From positions 1 through 35,407 of the forward strand of contig NZ_SMZO01000036.1 of assembly GCF_004358675.1 (NCBI RefSeq): 35,407 nt of DNA. The letters run 5' to 3'. Source of the stretch: Meridianimarinicoccus aquatilis (GTDB lineage Bacteria > Pseudomonadota > Alphaproteobacteria > Rhodobacterales > Rhodobacteraceae). Below are positions 1-16,177 of this stretch, one piece after another. Both the position numbers and the translations under genes were made by a program. Below the pieces are notes generated by a model. That model was not told where the DNA came from. It made no database searches and worked only from the letters and a program-made list of their open reading frames with translations. Every line of letters starts with the position of its first letter. Positions within the stretch are counted from its first letter, which is position 1.

Positions 1-1083
1 GCCCCACAGGCCCATGCGCGTGCCTTCGCGGGCGCGCCGCCCCTGCCCGGCCAGTGCCATCATCGAGCCAATCGCCGCGACAGCGAAAATCCCATTGAAC
101 AGGCCCAATGCAACAACAGCGGCTGTCAACGGCACCACCGGCGCGATTTGTCCCAGAAAGGTGATGGTGCAAAGACTGCCTGCTGACCCGATACAGCCGG
201 TGACGATCCACCCGCGCAGGCTTCCGATTTTCAGGCCTGTTGCTGCGATACCGACACACAGCATACCCAGCAGAACGCCGCCGTTTTGCGCCCCGCTCAG
301 AGTTGTGGATTGGCCCGGCGTGAAGCCAAACACCAGTCCAGCATAGGGTTCGAGAATCAATTCCTGCATGAAATAGGCCGTCATGGACAAGAACACGAAG
401 ACGGTGAAATTGCGCGCACGGGGTTCACCCCAAACTTCTCGAAGCCCAACCCGGAAGGGTATCGGGTCTGCTTCGGGTTTTGACGGCGCGAGACGGGCCT
501 CAATCCCCCAAACTGCGAGGACCGTCAGGCAAAAAGCCCCTGCCATGACACAAGCGACGATGCTGAGCAGCCGCATCGGCGTGTACGGATCAAGCGCTGC
601 GCCCACCCCGCCAGCCGTCAGCGCGATCCCGAAGATCATCATCAGCCATGTCACTGTGGCCGCGGCAGCGCGCCTGCGCGGTGCTGTGGCGGTGGCCAAC
701 AGCGCCAGAAGCGATGTTCCAGAAGCCCCCACGCCCAGCCCTATCAAAGCGTAGGCAAAAACAGACACCGCAAGGCCAGCGAAAAAGTTGCTTTCCAAAA
801 GGACCACACCGCCCGCAGCAAGCAGCCCGCCAAGAACCAGTAGCGCCATGCCGCGAAGGATCCACCGGGTACGATGGCCGCCTGTATCAGACATAAAGCC
901 CCATTTCGGGCGGCTGATCTGAATCCCGTAATGGAGTGCGACCAAAAGGCCTGGTAACAACGCCGGAAGCGCCAGCTCAACAACCATCAAACGATTGAGT
1001 GTGGAGGTGCACAGCACCACAACGGCCCCCAGCGCCATCTGCACCAAACCAAGCCGGAAAATCGAAAGCCATCCCAGCGTCAT
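1..1083 (-). CDS. bch2: PucC-family MFS transporter (Bch2-like), partial at window start
   Basis: The reading frame is open from ATG at 1083 to base 1 (361 codons) and the 3' end lies outside the window. The protein is a hydrophobic multi-span membrane protein of the PucC/LhaA/Bch2 branch of the major facilitator superfamily. It starts MTLGWLSIFRLGLVQMALG and carries STLNRLMVVE near residue 30, ISRPKWGFMSDTGGHRTRW and LILEPYAGLVFG, all of which have close counterparts in LhaA at 13281-14720. Family members in the inner membrane help assemble light-harvesting complexes or deliver bacteriochlorophyll. The start overlaps the bchG stop by 4 bp (ATGA), so translation is probably coupled to bchG. 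The order bchG-bch2 (then usually bchP) is standard in purple bacteria. The exact paralogue name rests on position. Confidence 0.88.
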   Translation of the reverse strand, partial: MTLGWLSIFRLGLVQMALGAVVVLCTSTLNRLMVVELALPALLPGLLVALHYGIQISRPKWGFMSDTGGHRTRWILRGMALLVLGGLLAAGGVVLLESNFFAGLAVSVFAYALIGLGVGASGTSLLALLATATAPRRRAAAATVTWLMMIFGIALTAGGVGAALDPYTPMRLLSIVACVMAGAFCLTVLAVWGIEARLAPSKPEADPIPFRVGLREVWGEPRARNFTVFVFLSMTAYFMQELILEPYAGLVFGFTPGQSTTLSGAQNGGVLLGMLCVGIAATGLKIGSLRGWIVTGCIGSAGSLCTITFLGQIAPVVPLTAAVVALGLFNGIFAVAAIGSMMALAGQGRRAREGTRMGLWG

Positions 1084-1988
1084 GGCGTGACCCCAATGCT
1101 GCGCACAGCAAAGGCTGCAATCATCATGCCTGTTATGTAGAGAAGAACGCCGGTTCCGTTGTACCAAGGGGCCTTGGCGCGCGGATCGCGCAACAGCACC
1201 CGCATCGCTGCGACTTGGGCCAGCAGCACCAGCGTGACGCCCGCCGCGTGCAGCGGCTTGTCCCAGTGCAGCAAGGCCCCGATGACCAGAACTTGTGGCA
1301 ATCCCATCACCCAGCAGGCAAGCCGGGCCGCGCGCTCTGGACCAAGCGTCACCGGAAGAGAATTCACCCCGGTCTGACGATCCCCCTCTAGAGCTTTGAA
1401 ATCATTCAAAGTCATGATCCCATGTGCGCCAATGGAATACAAAAGCGCCAACACAAGAACAGGCAGAGCCGGAGCGCCAACAGACAGCACGGCAGCCCCT
1501 GTAAACCACGGCAACCCCTCGTAGCAGAGCCCAACCAGACCCGGCCCCCACCATCCCGATTTTTTCAAACGCACAGGTTCCGCAGAATAAGCCCAAGCCG
1601 CCACAACGCCGAGGCAGGTCGCGCCAAAGCCCCACGGGCCAAGCTGCCAACCAACCCCCAACGACAGAACCGTCATCGCCAGAGCAATCCATAACCCCCA
1701 GCGACCGGGAATGCGCCCTGATGGAATTGGGCGATCCGGCTCGTTGATGGCATCGACGTCGCGGTCGCACCAATCATTTGCCGCTTGGCTCATGCCGCAA
1801 ACCAGCGGCCCCGCAAGAACCACGCCAAGCAGAACCATTCCCCACGCGCTGCCCGGCGCGACACCAGACGACACCACGCCGCACAGATAGGCCCACATGG
1901 GGGGGAACCACGTTATCGGACGTATCATCGCAAGTGCTGCGACAGGGTCCGGCCAGCGGCGTTGAAAGAGGGTGTCTGCAATACTCAT
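1080..1988 (-). CDS. bchG: Bacteriochlorophyll synthase (esterifying prenyltransferase) BchG
   Basis: The enzyme attaches the geranylgeranyl/phytyl diphosphate tail to bacteriochlorophyllide a, the last major step of bacteriochlorophyll synthesis, in the inner membrane. The 302-residue protein is of normal family length and belongs to the UbiA superfamily. The first Asp-rich motif, NDWCDRDVDAINEPDRP, starts at residue 71; the second, NDFKALEGDR, starts at residue 195. The N-terminal signature RPITWFPPMWAY (23-34) is typical of BchG. The hydrophobic stretches suit a seven- to nine-helix membrane enzyme. The start codon lies only 2 nt from a PpsR box and has no Shine-Dalgarno sequence, which suggests a nearly leaderless transcript. 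The gene is followed by bch2 with a 4-bp overlap. Confidence 0.96.
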   Translation of the reverse strand: MSIADTLFQRRWPDPVAALAMIRPITWFPPMWAYLCGVVSSGVAPGSAWGMVLLGVVLAGPLVCGMSQAANDWCDRDVDAINEPDRPIPSGRIPGRWGLWIALAMTVLSLGVGWQLGPWGFGATCLGVVAAWAYSAEPVRLKKSGWWGPGLVGLCYEGLPWFTGAAVLSVGAPALPVLVLALLYSIGAHGIMTLNDFKALEGDRQTGVNSLPVTLGPERAARLACWVMGLPQVLVIGALLHWDKPLHAAGVTLVLLAQVAAMRVLLRDPRAKAPWYNGTGVLLYITGMMIAAFAVRSIGVTP

Positions 1989-1990
1989 AC

Positions 1991-2008
1991 TGTCAGACTA
2001 TTCTGACA
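1991..2008 (-). promoter_or_regulatory. PpsR/CrtJ box, bchG-proximal
   Basis: TGTCAGACTATTCTGACA is a perfect TGT-N12-ACA palindrome, the known binding motif of PpsR/CrtJ. Its inner bases (TGTCAGA / TCTGACA) are also symmetrical. It lies 2 nt upstream of the bchG start and overlaps the -10 element proposed for bchG, so binding should block transcription under oxygen. The regulator gene lies next door. That this box is occupied is inferred. Confidence 0.85.
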
Positions 2009-2028
2009 GTGCGCTTTGAGGCAAGCAA
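2000..2028 (-). promoter_or_regulatory. Possible sigma-70-type promoter of bchG-bch2
   Basis: Reading the minus strand, TTGCTT (2028-2023) and CAGAAT (2005-2000) are separated by 17 nt, a plausible -35/-10 pair. The -10 lies inside the PpsR box. Transcription would then begin only a few bases before the bchG ATG, consistent with the lack of a ribosome binding site. This is a by-eye match with imperfect hexamers. Confidence 0.35.
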
Positions 2029-2053
2029 AACCGTGGATTTGACCGTGCAAAAG

Positions 2054-2071
2054 TGTAATCTTTTACTTACA
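2054..2071 (-). promoter_or_regulatory. PpsR/CrtJ box, bchG-distal
   Basis: TGTAATCTTTTACTTACA is a second exact TGT-N12-ACA site, starting 63 bp from the bchG-proximal box (about six helical turns). It lies 12 nt beyond the ppsR stop codon. Paired boxes of this kind are normal for cooperative PpsR binding. It most likely serves bchG. Confidence 0.78.
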
Positions 2072-2083
2072 CGCGCGGACTCC

Positions 2084-3523
2084 CTAGTCTTCCTCGCCCT
2101 TCTTAAGAAAGTCGTATTTGCGCAATTTCACGTAAAGGCTTTGCCGTGACATCCCGAGCATCTCTGCTGCTGCAACGCGGTTATTGTTGGTCAGCTTGAT
2201 CGCGGTTTCGATACACAGCTTTTCAATCACGTCATTGGTTTCGGCCACGATTTCCTTGAGCGACGCTGATCCAACCAATTCAAGTATATTCTGCTGTGCC
2301 GTGTTCTCGCCCTCAGCCGTTGGCAAGCGCAGGGCGTCCATCCGGCCGCTATCCCGGAAAACGAACGCGATATGCGCATCACGCCCTTCGCCCAACAGCG
2401 TTGCCGAAATCTCAACCGGGATCTTAGAACCAAAATCGCTGATCAGTTCCGTCGCATAAAGCCGAACCTGCCCGCTGCTCATGACATTATCCAAGATCAC
2501 GCCCAGATCGACCTGGCCGCGCGCCAGAAATTCCACCAAATTCCGGCCCTTGAGAGCAGGAAGATGCGCCGCGTCCACCATGGACAGGAAGCGGTCATTG
2601 GCATTGCGCACGGCACCGCGCGTGTCGGTGAAGAGCACGCCTTCCACCGCCTTGGCGAACAGCGACTCAAGCAAAGCGCCCATGCCCCCGCTTTCCATAC
2701 GCGGGGTATCTTCGTGTGGAACCAAACGGCAAATCACGACCCGGTCGCTGCCGACCCGAAACACGCTTGACGCAATACGCAGCACCTGGCCGCTTCGCGC
2801 GGTGGGCATCAATATAGGGTCTGACCCTTCTGACAAAGCCGAATTGACAAGCTTTGTTTCCATCTCGCTGCGGCGAACATTCTCAAAATGCGACGCGAAC
2901 ACGGTTCCGACCACGTCCTTGCGAGCCTGATCCAACAGGTCCGCAGCGTTGTCATTAAGATCACTCACCCGGCCATCGCCTAGCGACACGAGAACAATTG
3001 CATCCGTCACTGTCGCCAAGAGCAAGCGATATCGCGAGTCAAATTCCCGCTGCGCTTCGTACCCGCGTTCCAATGCGATTTGCGCCTGAACCAACTGGCG
3101 CTGCGTCTCGGCGATCGGGCGAAGATCACGCCCCATCATCAAGACACCGCCATCGCTCTCGATGGGATGAAACGTGTACTGGATTGGAAAATCCCACACA
3201 GCGTTGTCGCTATGGTTCAACTCCACCGCCTTGGAATGGCCGTGGAAAGCCTCAAGCTGCTCAACAGCCGCGTCAAACTTTGGAATACTCTCGCTTGTGA
3301 GGAAATCGCGGATCGACCGCCCAACCCAGTGATCGAGATTCCCCAAATCCCTGCTGGAATCGTTGATCATTAACGCCGACACAACGCCAGCAGCATCTAT
3401 CAGGATCGTTATGTCAGAGGCAGCGGCAACAATACCACCAAGGGATTTCGGTTCGATTGTGGACAAACCACCCCAATCGGCTGCCCCGGGCGTGGTCCCG
3501 TTTCTGATACCGGCAGCTTTCAT
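2084..3523 (-). CDS. ppsR: Photosynthesis gene repressor PpsR (CrtJ)
   Basis: PpsR is a cytoplasmic redox-responsive DNA-binding protein that represses bch, crt and puc genes under oxygen by binding TGT-N12-ACA. The 479-residue protein has PAS-like regions (roughly residues 25-140, 160-270 and 285-395) and a Gln-rich linker (QRQLVQAQIALERGYEAQRE, 141-160). It ends in a Fis-type helix-turn-helix (about 440-470: NNNRVAAAEMLGMSRQSLYV). Only two cysteines are present, Cys265 and Cys437. They match the two redox cysteines known in Rhodobacter PpsR, one in a PAS region and one next to the HTH. The gene lies 18 nt after ppaA, so the two are probably cotranscribed. Four matching operator boxes occur in this window. 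Confidence 0.97.
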   Translation of the reverse strand: MKAAGIRNGTTPGAADWGGLSTIEPKSLGGIVAAASDITILIDAAGVVSALMINDSSRDLGNLDHWVGRSIRDFLTSESIPKFDAAVEQLEAFHGHSKAVELNHSDNAVWDFPIQYTFHPIESDGGVLMMGRDLRPIAETQRQLVQAQIALERGYEAQREFDSRYRLLLATVTDAIVLVSLGDGRVSDLNDNAADLLDQARKDVVGTVFASHFENVRRSEMETKLVNSALSEGSDPILMPTARSGQVLRIASSVFRVGSDRVVICRLVPHEDTPRMESGGMGALLESLFAKAVEGVLFTDTRGAVRNANDRFLSMVDAAHLPALKGRNLVEFLARGQVDLGVILDNVMSSGQVRLYATELISDFGSKIPVEISATLLGEGRDAHIAFVFRDSGRMDALRLPTAEGENTAQQNILELVGSASLKEIVAETNDVIEKLCIETAIKLTNNNRVAAAEMLGMSRQSLYVKLRKYDFLKKGEED

Positions 3524-3541
3524 TTCAGCGTCACTTTCCGG

Positions 3542-4324
3542 TTAAAGACCGGCCGTCGACTTTCGTTTCCTCATCGACAGCGCGGTCTCCAAACAATTTG
3601 TAACCGCAACAATATCGGTGCGGTCGGGCGGATCTTCAAGCAGGTCTACAACGATCCCGCCCAAGACAATAGGTGGTACGTCGACCATCCTATCATGAAG
3701 AACAGCCGTTAATTCATCTATTTGTTCCAATACACTTGGTCGAGACGACGACACAAGTACCAGATCGTAGGAAGCTTGTTGGATTGTGTCCGCTGCGTCA
3801 TGGGGCTTTATGTCCAAGACTGCATGCGCACATGCCCCTAACCTACGCAACTGCACGGCCACAAGTTTCCAACCGATGGTATGATGGTCCCCTTCCAGAC
3901 TCACCACCAGAACATTTGGCGCAGCCCGTTCGTCAAGCGATACAAAGTCATTCGCTCTGACAAGTGCACCGAGCATTTCCTGCAAACGCCCGCTCGCGAC
4001 AGTCACCTGAGCGAAGCTGATGTCATTCTCAATCCACGCTCGGCCAAGCCGCCGTGCCGCTGTCGGCACATAGAAATCTGCGATGTCGTTGATTGACACG
4101 TCCCGCTCGCACATCGCAGCGACCGTTGCTCGGCTATCAAAATGGGATCCTAAGCTCGCATCAATGAGAGTGGTGAGCAGCGTCTCGCAGGGCCGGATCG
4201 CAGTTCGGCGCGGGCGTGACCCCGGCCGACCTTTTAGAGAGGCAAGGACATGAGACGCGACAACCGCAGCAGCGATTTTCGGTGATTGGCGAGTTTGCTC
4301 TGACATCGGGCGCAATTTGAGCAC
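3542..4324 (-). CDS. ppaA: Cobalamin-binding antirepressor PpaA/AerR
   Basis: PpaA/AerR proteins bind B12 and counteract PpsR/CrtJ. I chose GTG at 4324 (260 residues): AGGAGG at 4335-4330 lies 5 nt upstream. An ATG at 4429 also opens the frame but falls upstream of the proposed promoter, and the first internal ATG (4306) has a worse site. The C-terminal half is a Rossmann-like B12-binding fold with LVVSLEGDHHTIGWKL. The D-H-H-T-I-G stretch (146-151 from GTG) fits DxHxxG and puts His near the position reported for the cobalamin-coordinating His of AerR. A helical segment (GRAWIENDISFAQVTVASGR) precedes it, as in B12-dependent light sensors. The gene lies directly upstream of ppsR and is divergent from bchF. 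Confidence 0.93.
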   Translation of the reverse strand: MLKLRPMSEQTRQSPKIAAAVVASHVLASLKGRPGSRPRRTAIRPCETLLTTLIDASLGSHFDSRATVAAMCERDVSINDIADFYVPTAARRLGRAWIENDISFAQVTVASGRLQEMLGALVRANDFVSLDERAAPNVLVVSLEGDHHTIGWKLVAVQLRRLGACAHAVLDIKPHDAADTIQQASYDLVLVSSSRPSVLEQIDELTAVLHDRMVDVPPIVLGGIVVDLLEDPPDRTDIVAVTNCLETALSMRKRKSTAGL

Positions 4325-4385
4325 GCATACCTCCTTATCAGGGGCATGCAGCGCCTCCTCCGACGCGCCAAAACCTGACACCCAA

Positions 4386-4414
4386 AGTGTTGCGCAAGCT
4401 TCAAATAATGTCAA
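4386..4414 (-). promoter_or_regulatory. Possible sigma-70-type promoter of ppaA-ppsR
   Basis: On the minus strand TTGACA (4414-4409) is followed after 17 nt by AACACT (4391-4386). The -35 is part of the PpsR box at 4409-4426, so PpsR could repress its own and PpaA's expression. The leader to the GTG start would be about 55 nt. The -35 is consensus and the -10 is weak. Confidence 0.38.
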
Positions 4415-4426
4415 AGCCATTGGACA
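4409..4426. promoter_or_regulatory. PpsR/CrtJ box, ppaA side of divergent region
   Basis: TGTCAAAGCCATTGGACA is an exact TGT-N12-ACA site in the ppaA-bchF intergenic region. It overlaps the proposed ppaA -35 hexamer, so it could act on ppaA-ppsR as well as contribute to bchF control. Confidence 0.75.
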
Positions 4427-4536
4427 CATTTTGAGAATATTCTCTCTTCTATTTCATTTTCTTCATAACATCAGACTCTTACACACAGCTCCCGCGCGCC
4501 CAACCTGCTGCAGGCCACATGCCCGCACCCCATTAG

Positions 4537-4554
4537 TGTAAGTTATAGTTGACA
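4537..4554. promoter_or_regulatory. PpsR/CrtJ box, bchF side of divergent region
   Basis: TGTAAGTTATAGTTGACA is an exact TGT-N12-ACA site, 128 bp from its partner box. It lies 55 bp before the bchF start and is the likely operator for the whole bchF-to-hemA superoperon. Confidence 0.82.
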
Positions 4555-4609
4555 CAATGCCCCTCGACCCCCAAGGTTCTCGCAGCACAATGAACGCGGA
4601 GTCGCCCCT

Positions 4610-12609
<8,000 letters not shown>

Positions 12610-12610
<1 letters not shown>

Positions 12611-13284
12611 TGACCTATAACCGCACCCTGACACGCGTCGAAGACTACTTTGACCGTACGGCTACGCAGACTTGGGCACGCCTGACGTCGGACGCGCCAG
12701 TTTCACGCATCCGGGCCACGGTGCGGGCCGGGCGCGATGAAATGCGGGCAATGTTGCTTGGCTCCTTGCCTGCTGATTTGACAGGGGCACGTGTTCTGGA
12801 TGCGGGCTGTGGTGCGGGCCAGATGACGGCGGAACTCGCCGCGCGCGGGGCCGATGTGGTTGCGGTGGATATCTCGCCATCACTGATCGACATTGCCAAG
12901 ACCCGCCTGCCCGATCACTTGCGCCCCCGCGTCAGCTTTGCCAGTGGAGACATGCTTGATCCGGCGCATGGGCATTTCGACCATGTCGTCGCCATGGACA
13001 GTCTGATTTACTACACCGACACCACAATTGCCGAAGAGTTGGGTCGCCTTGTGCCGCGCGTGATGCAAAGCATTGCGTTCACGGTTGCACCGCGCACAAC
13101 ACTTTTGATGGCGATGTGGCGGGCCGGAAAACTGTTTCCAAGGTCAGACCGGGCCCCCGTTATGGTCCCGCATTGCCCCGAAAAGCTTGCGTCAATGCTC
13201 TCCGCCCTCCCAGCCGAGGTGCGCGATCTTGGACGGGTGCATTCAGGCTTTTACATCAGCCATGCGCTGGAGGTTCGTCCATGA
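12610..13284 (+). CDS. bchM: Mg-protoporphyrin IX methyltransferase BchM
   Basis: BchM transfers a methyl group from S-adenosylmethionine to the C13 propionate of Mg-protoporphyrin IX, the step after Mg chelation. The 224-residue class I methyltransferase has the SAM motif VLDAGCGAGQM at 62-72. It is followed by VVAVDISPSLIDIAK and the family-typical AMDSLIYYTD. The N-terminal YFDRTATQTWARLTSDAPVS is typical of BchM. ATG at 12610 is preferred over the TTG one codon earlier because it makes a TGATG junction with bchL. The stop overlaps lhaA in ATGA. BchM commonly works close to BchH, matching its place in the operon. Confidence 0.96.
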
Positions 13285-14720
13285 CAGCGCCTGCGCCCAA
13301 ACGCTCTTTCGCGACCCGTATGCTTCCGTTCTCGGATGCGGCCAGCGATGGTTTGCCACTGAGCCAGTTGCTGCGCCTGTCACTGTTTCAGGTGTCGGTT
13401 GGCATGGCATCGGTGATGCTTCTGGGCACTCTCAACCGCGTTATGATCGTCGAGTTGACTGTGCCGGCAATGGTCGTCGCGATCATGATCGCCTTGCCAG
13501 TCCTGATCGCGCCGTTTCGGGCCCTGCTTGGGTTTCGGTCAGACACCTACCGCTCGGCAATTGGATGGAAGCGCATTCCGTACCTTTGGTTCGGGTCGCT
13601 TTGGCAAATGGGCGGCTTGGCCGTTATGCCCTTCGCTTTGATCGTCTTGTCCGGCGATCAGACACTCGGCCCGGATTGGGCAGGGGAAGTTCTTGCCGCA
13701 CTGGCCTTCTTGATGACCGGCCTTGGATTGCACATGACACAGACCGCCGGACTTGCACTCGCCTCTGACCGCGCGAGTGAAGAAACTCGGCCGCAGGTTG
13801 TGGCGCTTCTCTATGTCATGTTCCTTGTCGGCATGGCTGTTTCGGCAGTTGTCATTGGCTGGTTACTGACTGACTTTTCCTCGCTGCGGCTGGTTCGTGT
13901 TGTGCAAGGGGCAGCCGCGGCAGGCATTATCCTGAACCTGATCGCCTTATGGCGTCAGGAGCGTGTACGCCCGATGTCCAAAGCCGAACGGGAAGCCCCC
14001 CGGCCCAGGTTTCGGGATGCGTGGAACGATTACATGAGCGGCGGTGCTGCTGGACGGCTTCTTGTTGTCGTCTTTCTGGGGACTATGGGCTTCAGCATGC
14101 AAGACGTTCTGCTTGAACCCTATGGCGGCGAAGTTCTGGGCTTGTCTGTCTCGTCCACGACGTTGCTCACGACGATGTGGGCGGGCGGCGCGCTGGTCGG
14201 ATTTGCAATCGCGGCGCGCAGGCTTCGTGTGCGAGCGAACCCCTACCGAATGGCGGCGACCGGTATTCTTGTCGGCATCCTCGCATTCTGCGCCGTGATA
14301 TTCGCCGACCCCCTTGGCTCTGTGGCCCTGTTCTTTACGGGCGCGGGCCTGATCGGCCTTGGTGCCGGGTATTTCGCGGTCTCCACTCTGACTACAGCCA
14401 TGACGATGCCCGAGACCGGAGCGGCCGGCCGTGGTTTGGCGCTTGGTGCATGGGGCGCAGCGCAAGCAACAGCCGCAGGCCTTGGCATCGCGATGGGTGG
14501 CGGCCTGCGCGACTGGGTGAACGCAATGGCACTGTCGGGCGATCTTGGCACCGCCCTGCAAAGCGCGACCACCGGGTATTCGGTCGTCTATCACTTTGAA
14601 ATCGCACTTTTGTTCGTAACCCTTGTCGTGCTGGGCCCGCTTGTGCGCCACGCGCCAATTCCGTCCCGACTTCAAAACAATGGCAGCGCCCCGATCGGGC
14701 TTGCTGATTTTCCAACCTGA
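13281..14720 (+). CDS. lhaA: Light-harvesting complex I assembly protein LhaA (PucC family)
   Basis: LhaA is an inner-membrane protein of the PucC branch of the major facilitator superfamily, needed for assembly of the LH1 antenna. From ATG 13281 (ATGA overlap with bchM) the protein has 479 residues and about 12 hydrophobic helices. Family motifs include LNRVMIVELTVPAMVVA, FRSDTYRSAIGWKRIPYLWF, SMQDVLLEPYGGEVLG and GAGYFAVSTLTTAM. The frame is open far upstream in bchM, but the longer version has non-family sequence. It is homologous to the partial gene at 1-1083. It lies directly before puhA, as in other purple bacteria. Confidence 0.95.
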   Translation: MTAPAPKRSFATRMLPFSDAASDGLPLSQLLRLSLFQVSVGMASVMLLGTLNRVMIVELTVPAMVVAIMIALPVLIAPFRALLGFRSDTYRSAIGWKRIPYLWFGSLWQMGGLAVMPFALIVLSGDQTLGPDWAGEVLAALAFLMTGLGLHMTQTAGLALASDRASEETRPQVVALLYVMFLVGMAVSAVVIGWLLTDFSSLRLVRVVQGAAAAGIILNLIALWRQERVRPMSKAEREAPRPRFRDAWNDYMSGGAAGRLLVVVFLGTMGFSMQDVLLEPYGGEVLGLSVSSTTLLTTMWAGGALVGFAIAARRLRVRANPYRMAATGILVGILAFCAVIFADPLGSVALFFTGAGLIGLGAGYFAVSTLTTAMTMPETGAAGRGLALGAWGAAQATAAGLGIAMGGGLRDWVNAMALSGDLGTALQSATTGYSVVYHFEIALLFVTLVVLGPLVRHAPIPSRLQNNGSAPIGLADFPT

Positions 14721-14750
14721 ACCAAGAGGCCCACTGGGAGGACCCCGACC

Positions 14751-15518
14751 ATGGACTACTACATCACCGGAAATCTCGACATCGCCAGCATCGCCCTTTG
14801 GCTGTTCACGGCCTTCTTTGTCGGCCTTGTGATCTACATTCAGCGTGAGAACATGCGCGAAGGCTTTCCACTTGAAAACGATGACGGCACGCCGAACCCG
14901 CATTTGGGCCTGCCGGTCCCGGAACCAAAAACCTTCAAGCTGCCCCACGGCCGCGGCGAAGTCACCGTTCCGGATGGCAAACCCGACCCGCGCGGCGAGT
15001 TGGCGCTGAAGCGCAGCCACAACAGCGATGGTTTCCCGTTCGAGCCGACCGGTGATCCGTTAGTGGATGGTGTGGGCCCGGCCGCGTGGTGTGCGCGCCG
15101 CGATGCACCCGAGTTGGATGGGCACGGCCACCCAAAGATCATTCCGATGGCCGCATCAGAGCAATTCGCAGTCTCGGCTGGGCGTGATCCGCGCGGCATG
15201 AAAGTCCAGGCTGGCGACGGCGAGATCGTTGGCACGATCAGTGACATGTGGGTGGACGAGCCCGAGCAGATGGTCCGCTATCTTGAGATTGAGTTGGACA
15301 AGGATCATGGCGGCGGCAAGCGACTTGTCCCGATGACCTTCGCCAAGATCACGTCCGAAGTTGTCCGCATCCACGCGATATTCGGCACGCACTTCGCAGC
15401 CGTTCCCAAAACAGCCTCGCCGCGTCAGGTGACGCTCCTCGAAGAAGACAAGATCTCGGCCTATTACGGCGGCGGCAAACTCTATGCTTCCGACGCACGG
15501 CTTGAACCACAACTGTGA
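14751..15518 (+). CDS. puhA: Photosynthetic reaction centre H subunit PuhA
   Basis: The H subunit caps the cytoplasmic side of the reaction centre and shapes proton entry to QB. The 255-residue protein has one N-terminal membrane helix (about 12-30, IALWLFTAFFVGLVIYIQRE) followed by REGFPLE. A cytoplasmic PRC-barrel domain covers about residues 140-240 (GEIVGTISDMWVDEPEQMVR; KRLVPMTFAKI). Length and layout are normal. GGGAGG precedes the ATG by about 9 nt. The pufLM partners are outside the window. The operon continues with puhB 12 nt later. Confidence 0.97.
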   Translation: MDYYITGNLDIASIALWLFTAFFVGLVIYIQRENMREGFPLENDDGTPNPHLGLPVPEPKTFKLPHGRGEVTVPDGKPDPRGELALKRSHNSDGFPFEPTGDPLVDGVGPAAWCARRDAPELDGHGHPKIIPMAASEQFAVSAGRDPRGMKVQAGDGEIVGTISDMWVDEPEQMVRYLEIELDKDHGGGKRLVPMTFAKITSEVVRIHAIFGTHFAAVPKTASPRQVTLLEEDKISAYYGGGKLYASDARLEPQL

Positions 15519-15530
15519 TCGGAGAGACCG

Positions 15531-16166
15531 ATGTCGCATGACGATTTCGCATTCGAGCCTATCAAGGGCCTGCCAGAGGAACCGCCAGAAGGTGAACACG
15601 TCCTTTGGCAGGGCCGCCCCGATGCTTGGGCGCTGACCCGCGACTCACTGAACCTCGGCTGGGTGGCCGGATACTTCTGCGTTCTTGCCGTTTGGCGGTT
15701 TGTCGCTGTCGTCGACCTAATGCCGTTGGGCCAGGCAGTCGCGGCATCGGTACCCTTCTTGTTTCTTGGCGCGCTCGTATGCCTGATCCTGGCAGTTATC
15801 GGCTGGGTCCAGGCCCGCGCCACGGTATACACAATTACCAATCGGCGTGTGGCGATGCGGATCGGCGCGGCCCTCACCGTGACGCTCAACATTCCGTATA
15901 CCAAGATCGCGAGCATCGACCTTGATGCGCGCCGTAACGGTACCGGCACAATCGCCCTGACCCCAACAGGTGGGATGCCTGTCGGCTATCTCGTGTGTTG
16001 GCCGCATGTACGCCCGTGGCACCTGAGCCGCCCGGAACCAGCCCTGCGTTGCATTCCCGAAGCTGGCAAAGTCGCGCGTATGTTGGCCGAAGCCGCAGAG
16101 GCGCAGATCGCCGTGCCCGAAGTGACACGTCGCCCTGCCAGTCCGGCAACCTTGGCCGCAGAATAG
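15531..16166 (+). CDS. puhB: Photosynthetic complex assembly protein PuhB
   Basis: PuhB is a membrane protein that aids assembly of the reaction centre. The 211-residue protein has three hydrophobic stretches between about residues 43 and 105. They lead into a bacterial PH-like domain (ARATVYTITNRRVAMRIGAA, then LNIPYTKIASIDL). The N-terminal GEHVLWQGRPD is the usual lead-in to such PH domains. The start is 12 nt after puhA, with GGAGA upstream. Length and position agree with puhB in Rhodobacter. Confidence 0.93.
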   Translation: MSHDDFAFEPIKGLPEEPPEGEHVLWQGRPDAWALTRDSLNLGWVAGYFCVLAVWRFVAVVDLMPLGQAVAASVPFLFLGALVCLILAVIGWVQARATVYTITNRRVAMRIGAALTVTLNIPYTKIASIDLDARRNGTGTIALTPTGGMPVGYLVCWPHVRPWHLSRPEPALRCIPEAGKVARMLAEAAEAQIAVPEVTRRPASPATLAAE

Positions 16167-16177
16167 GAACAGCTTTG

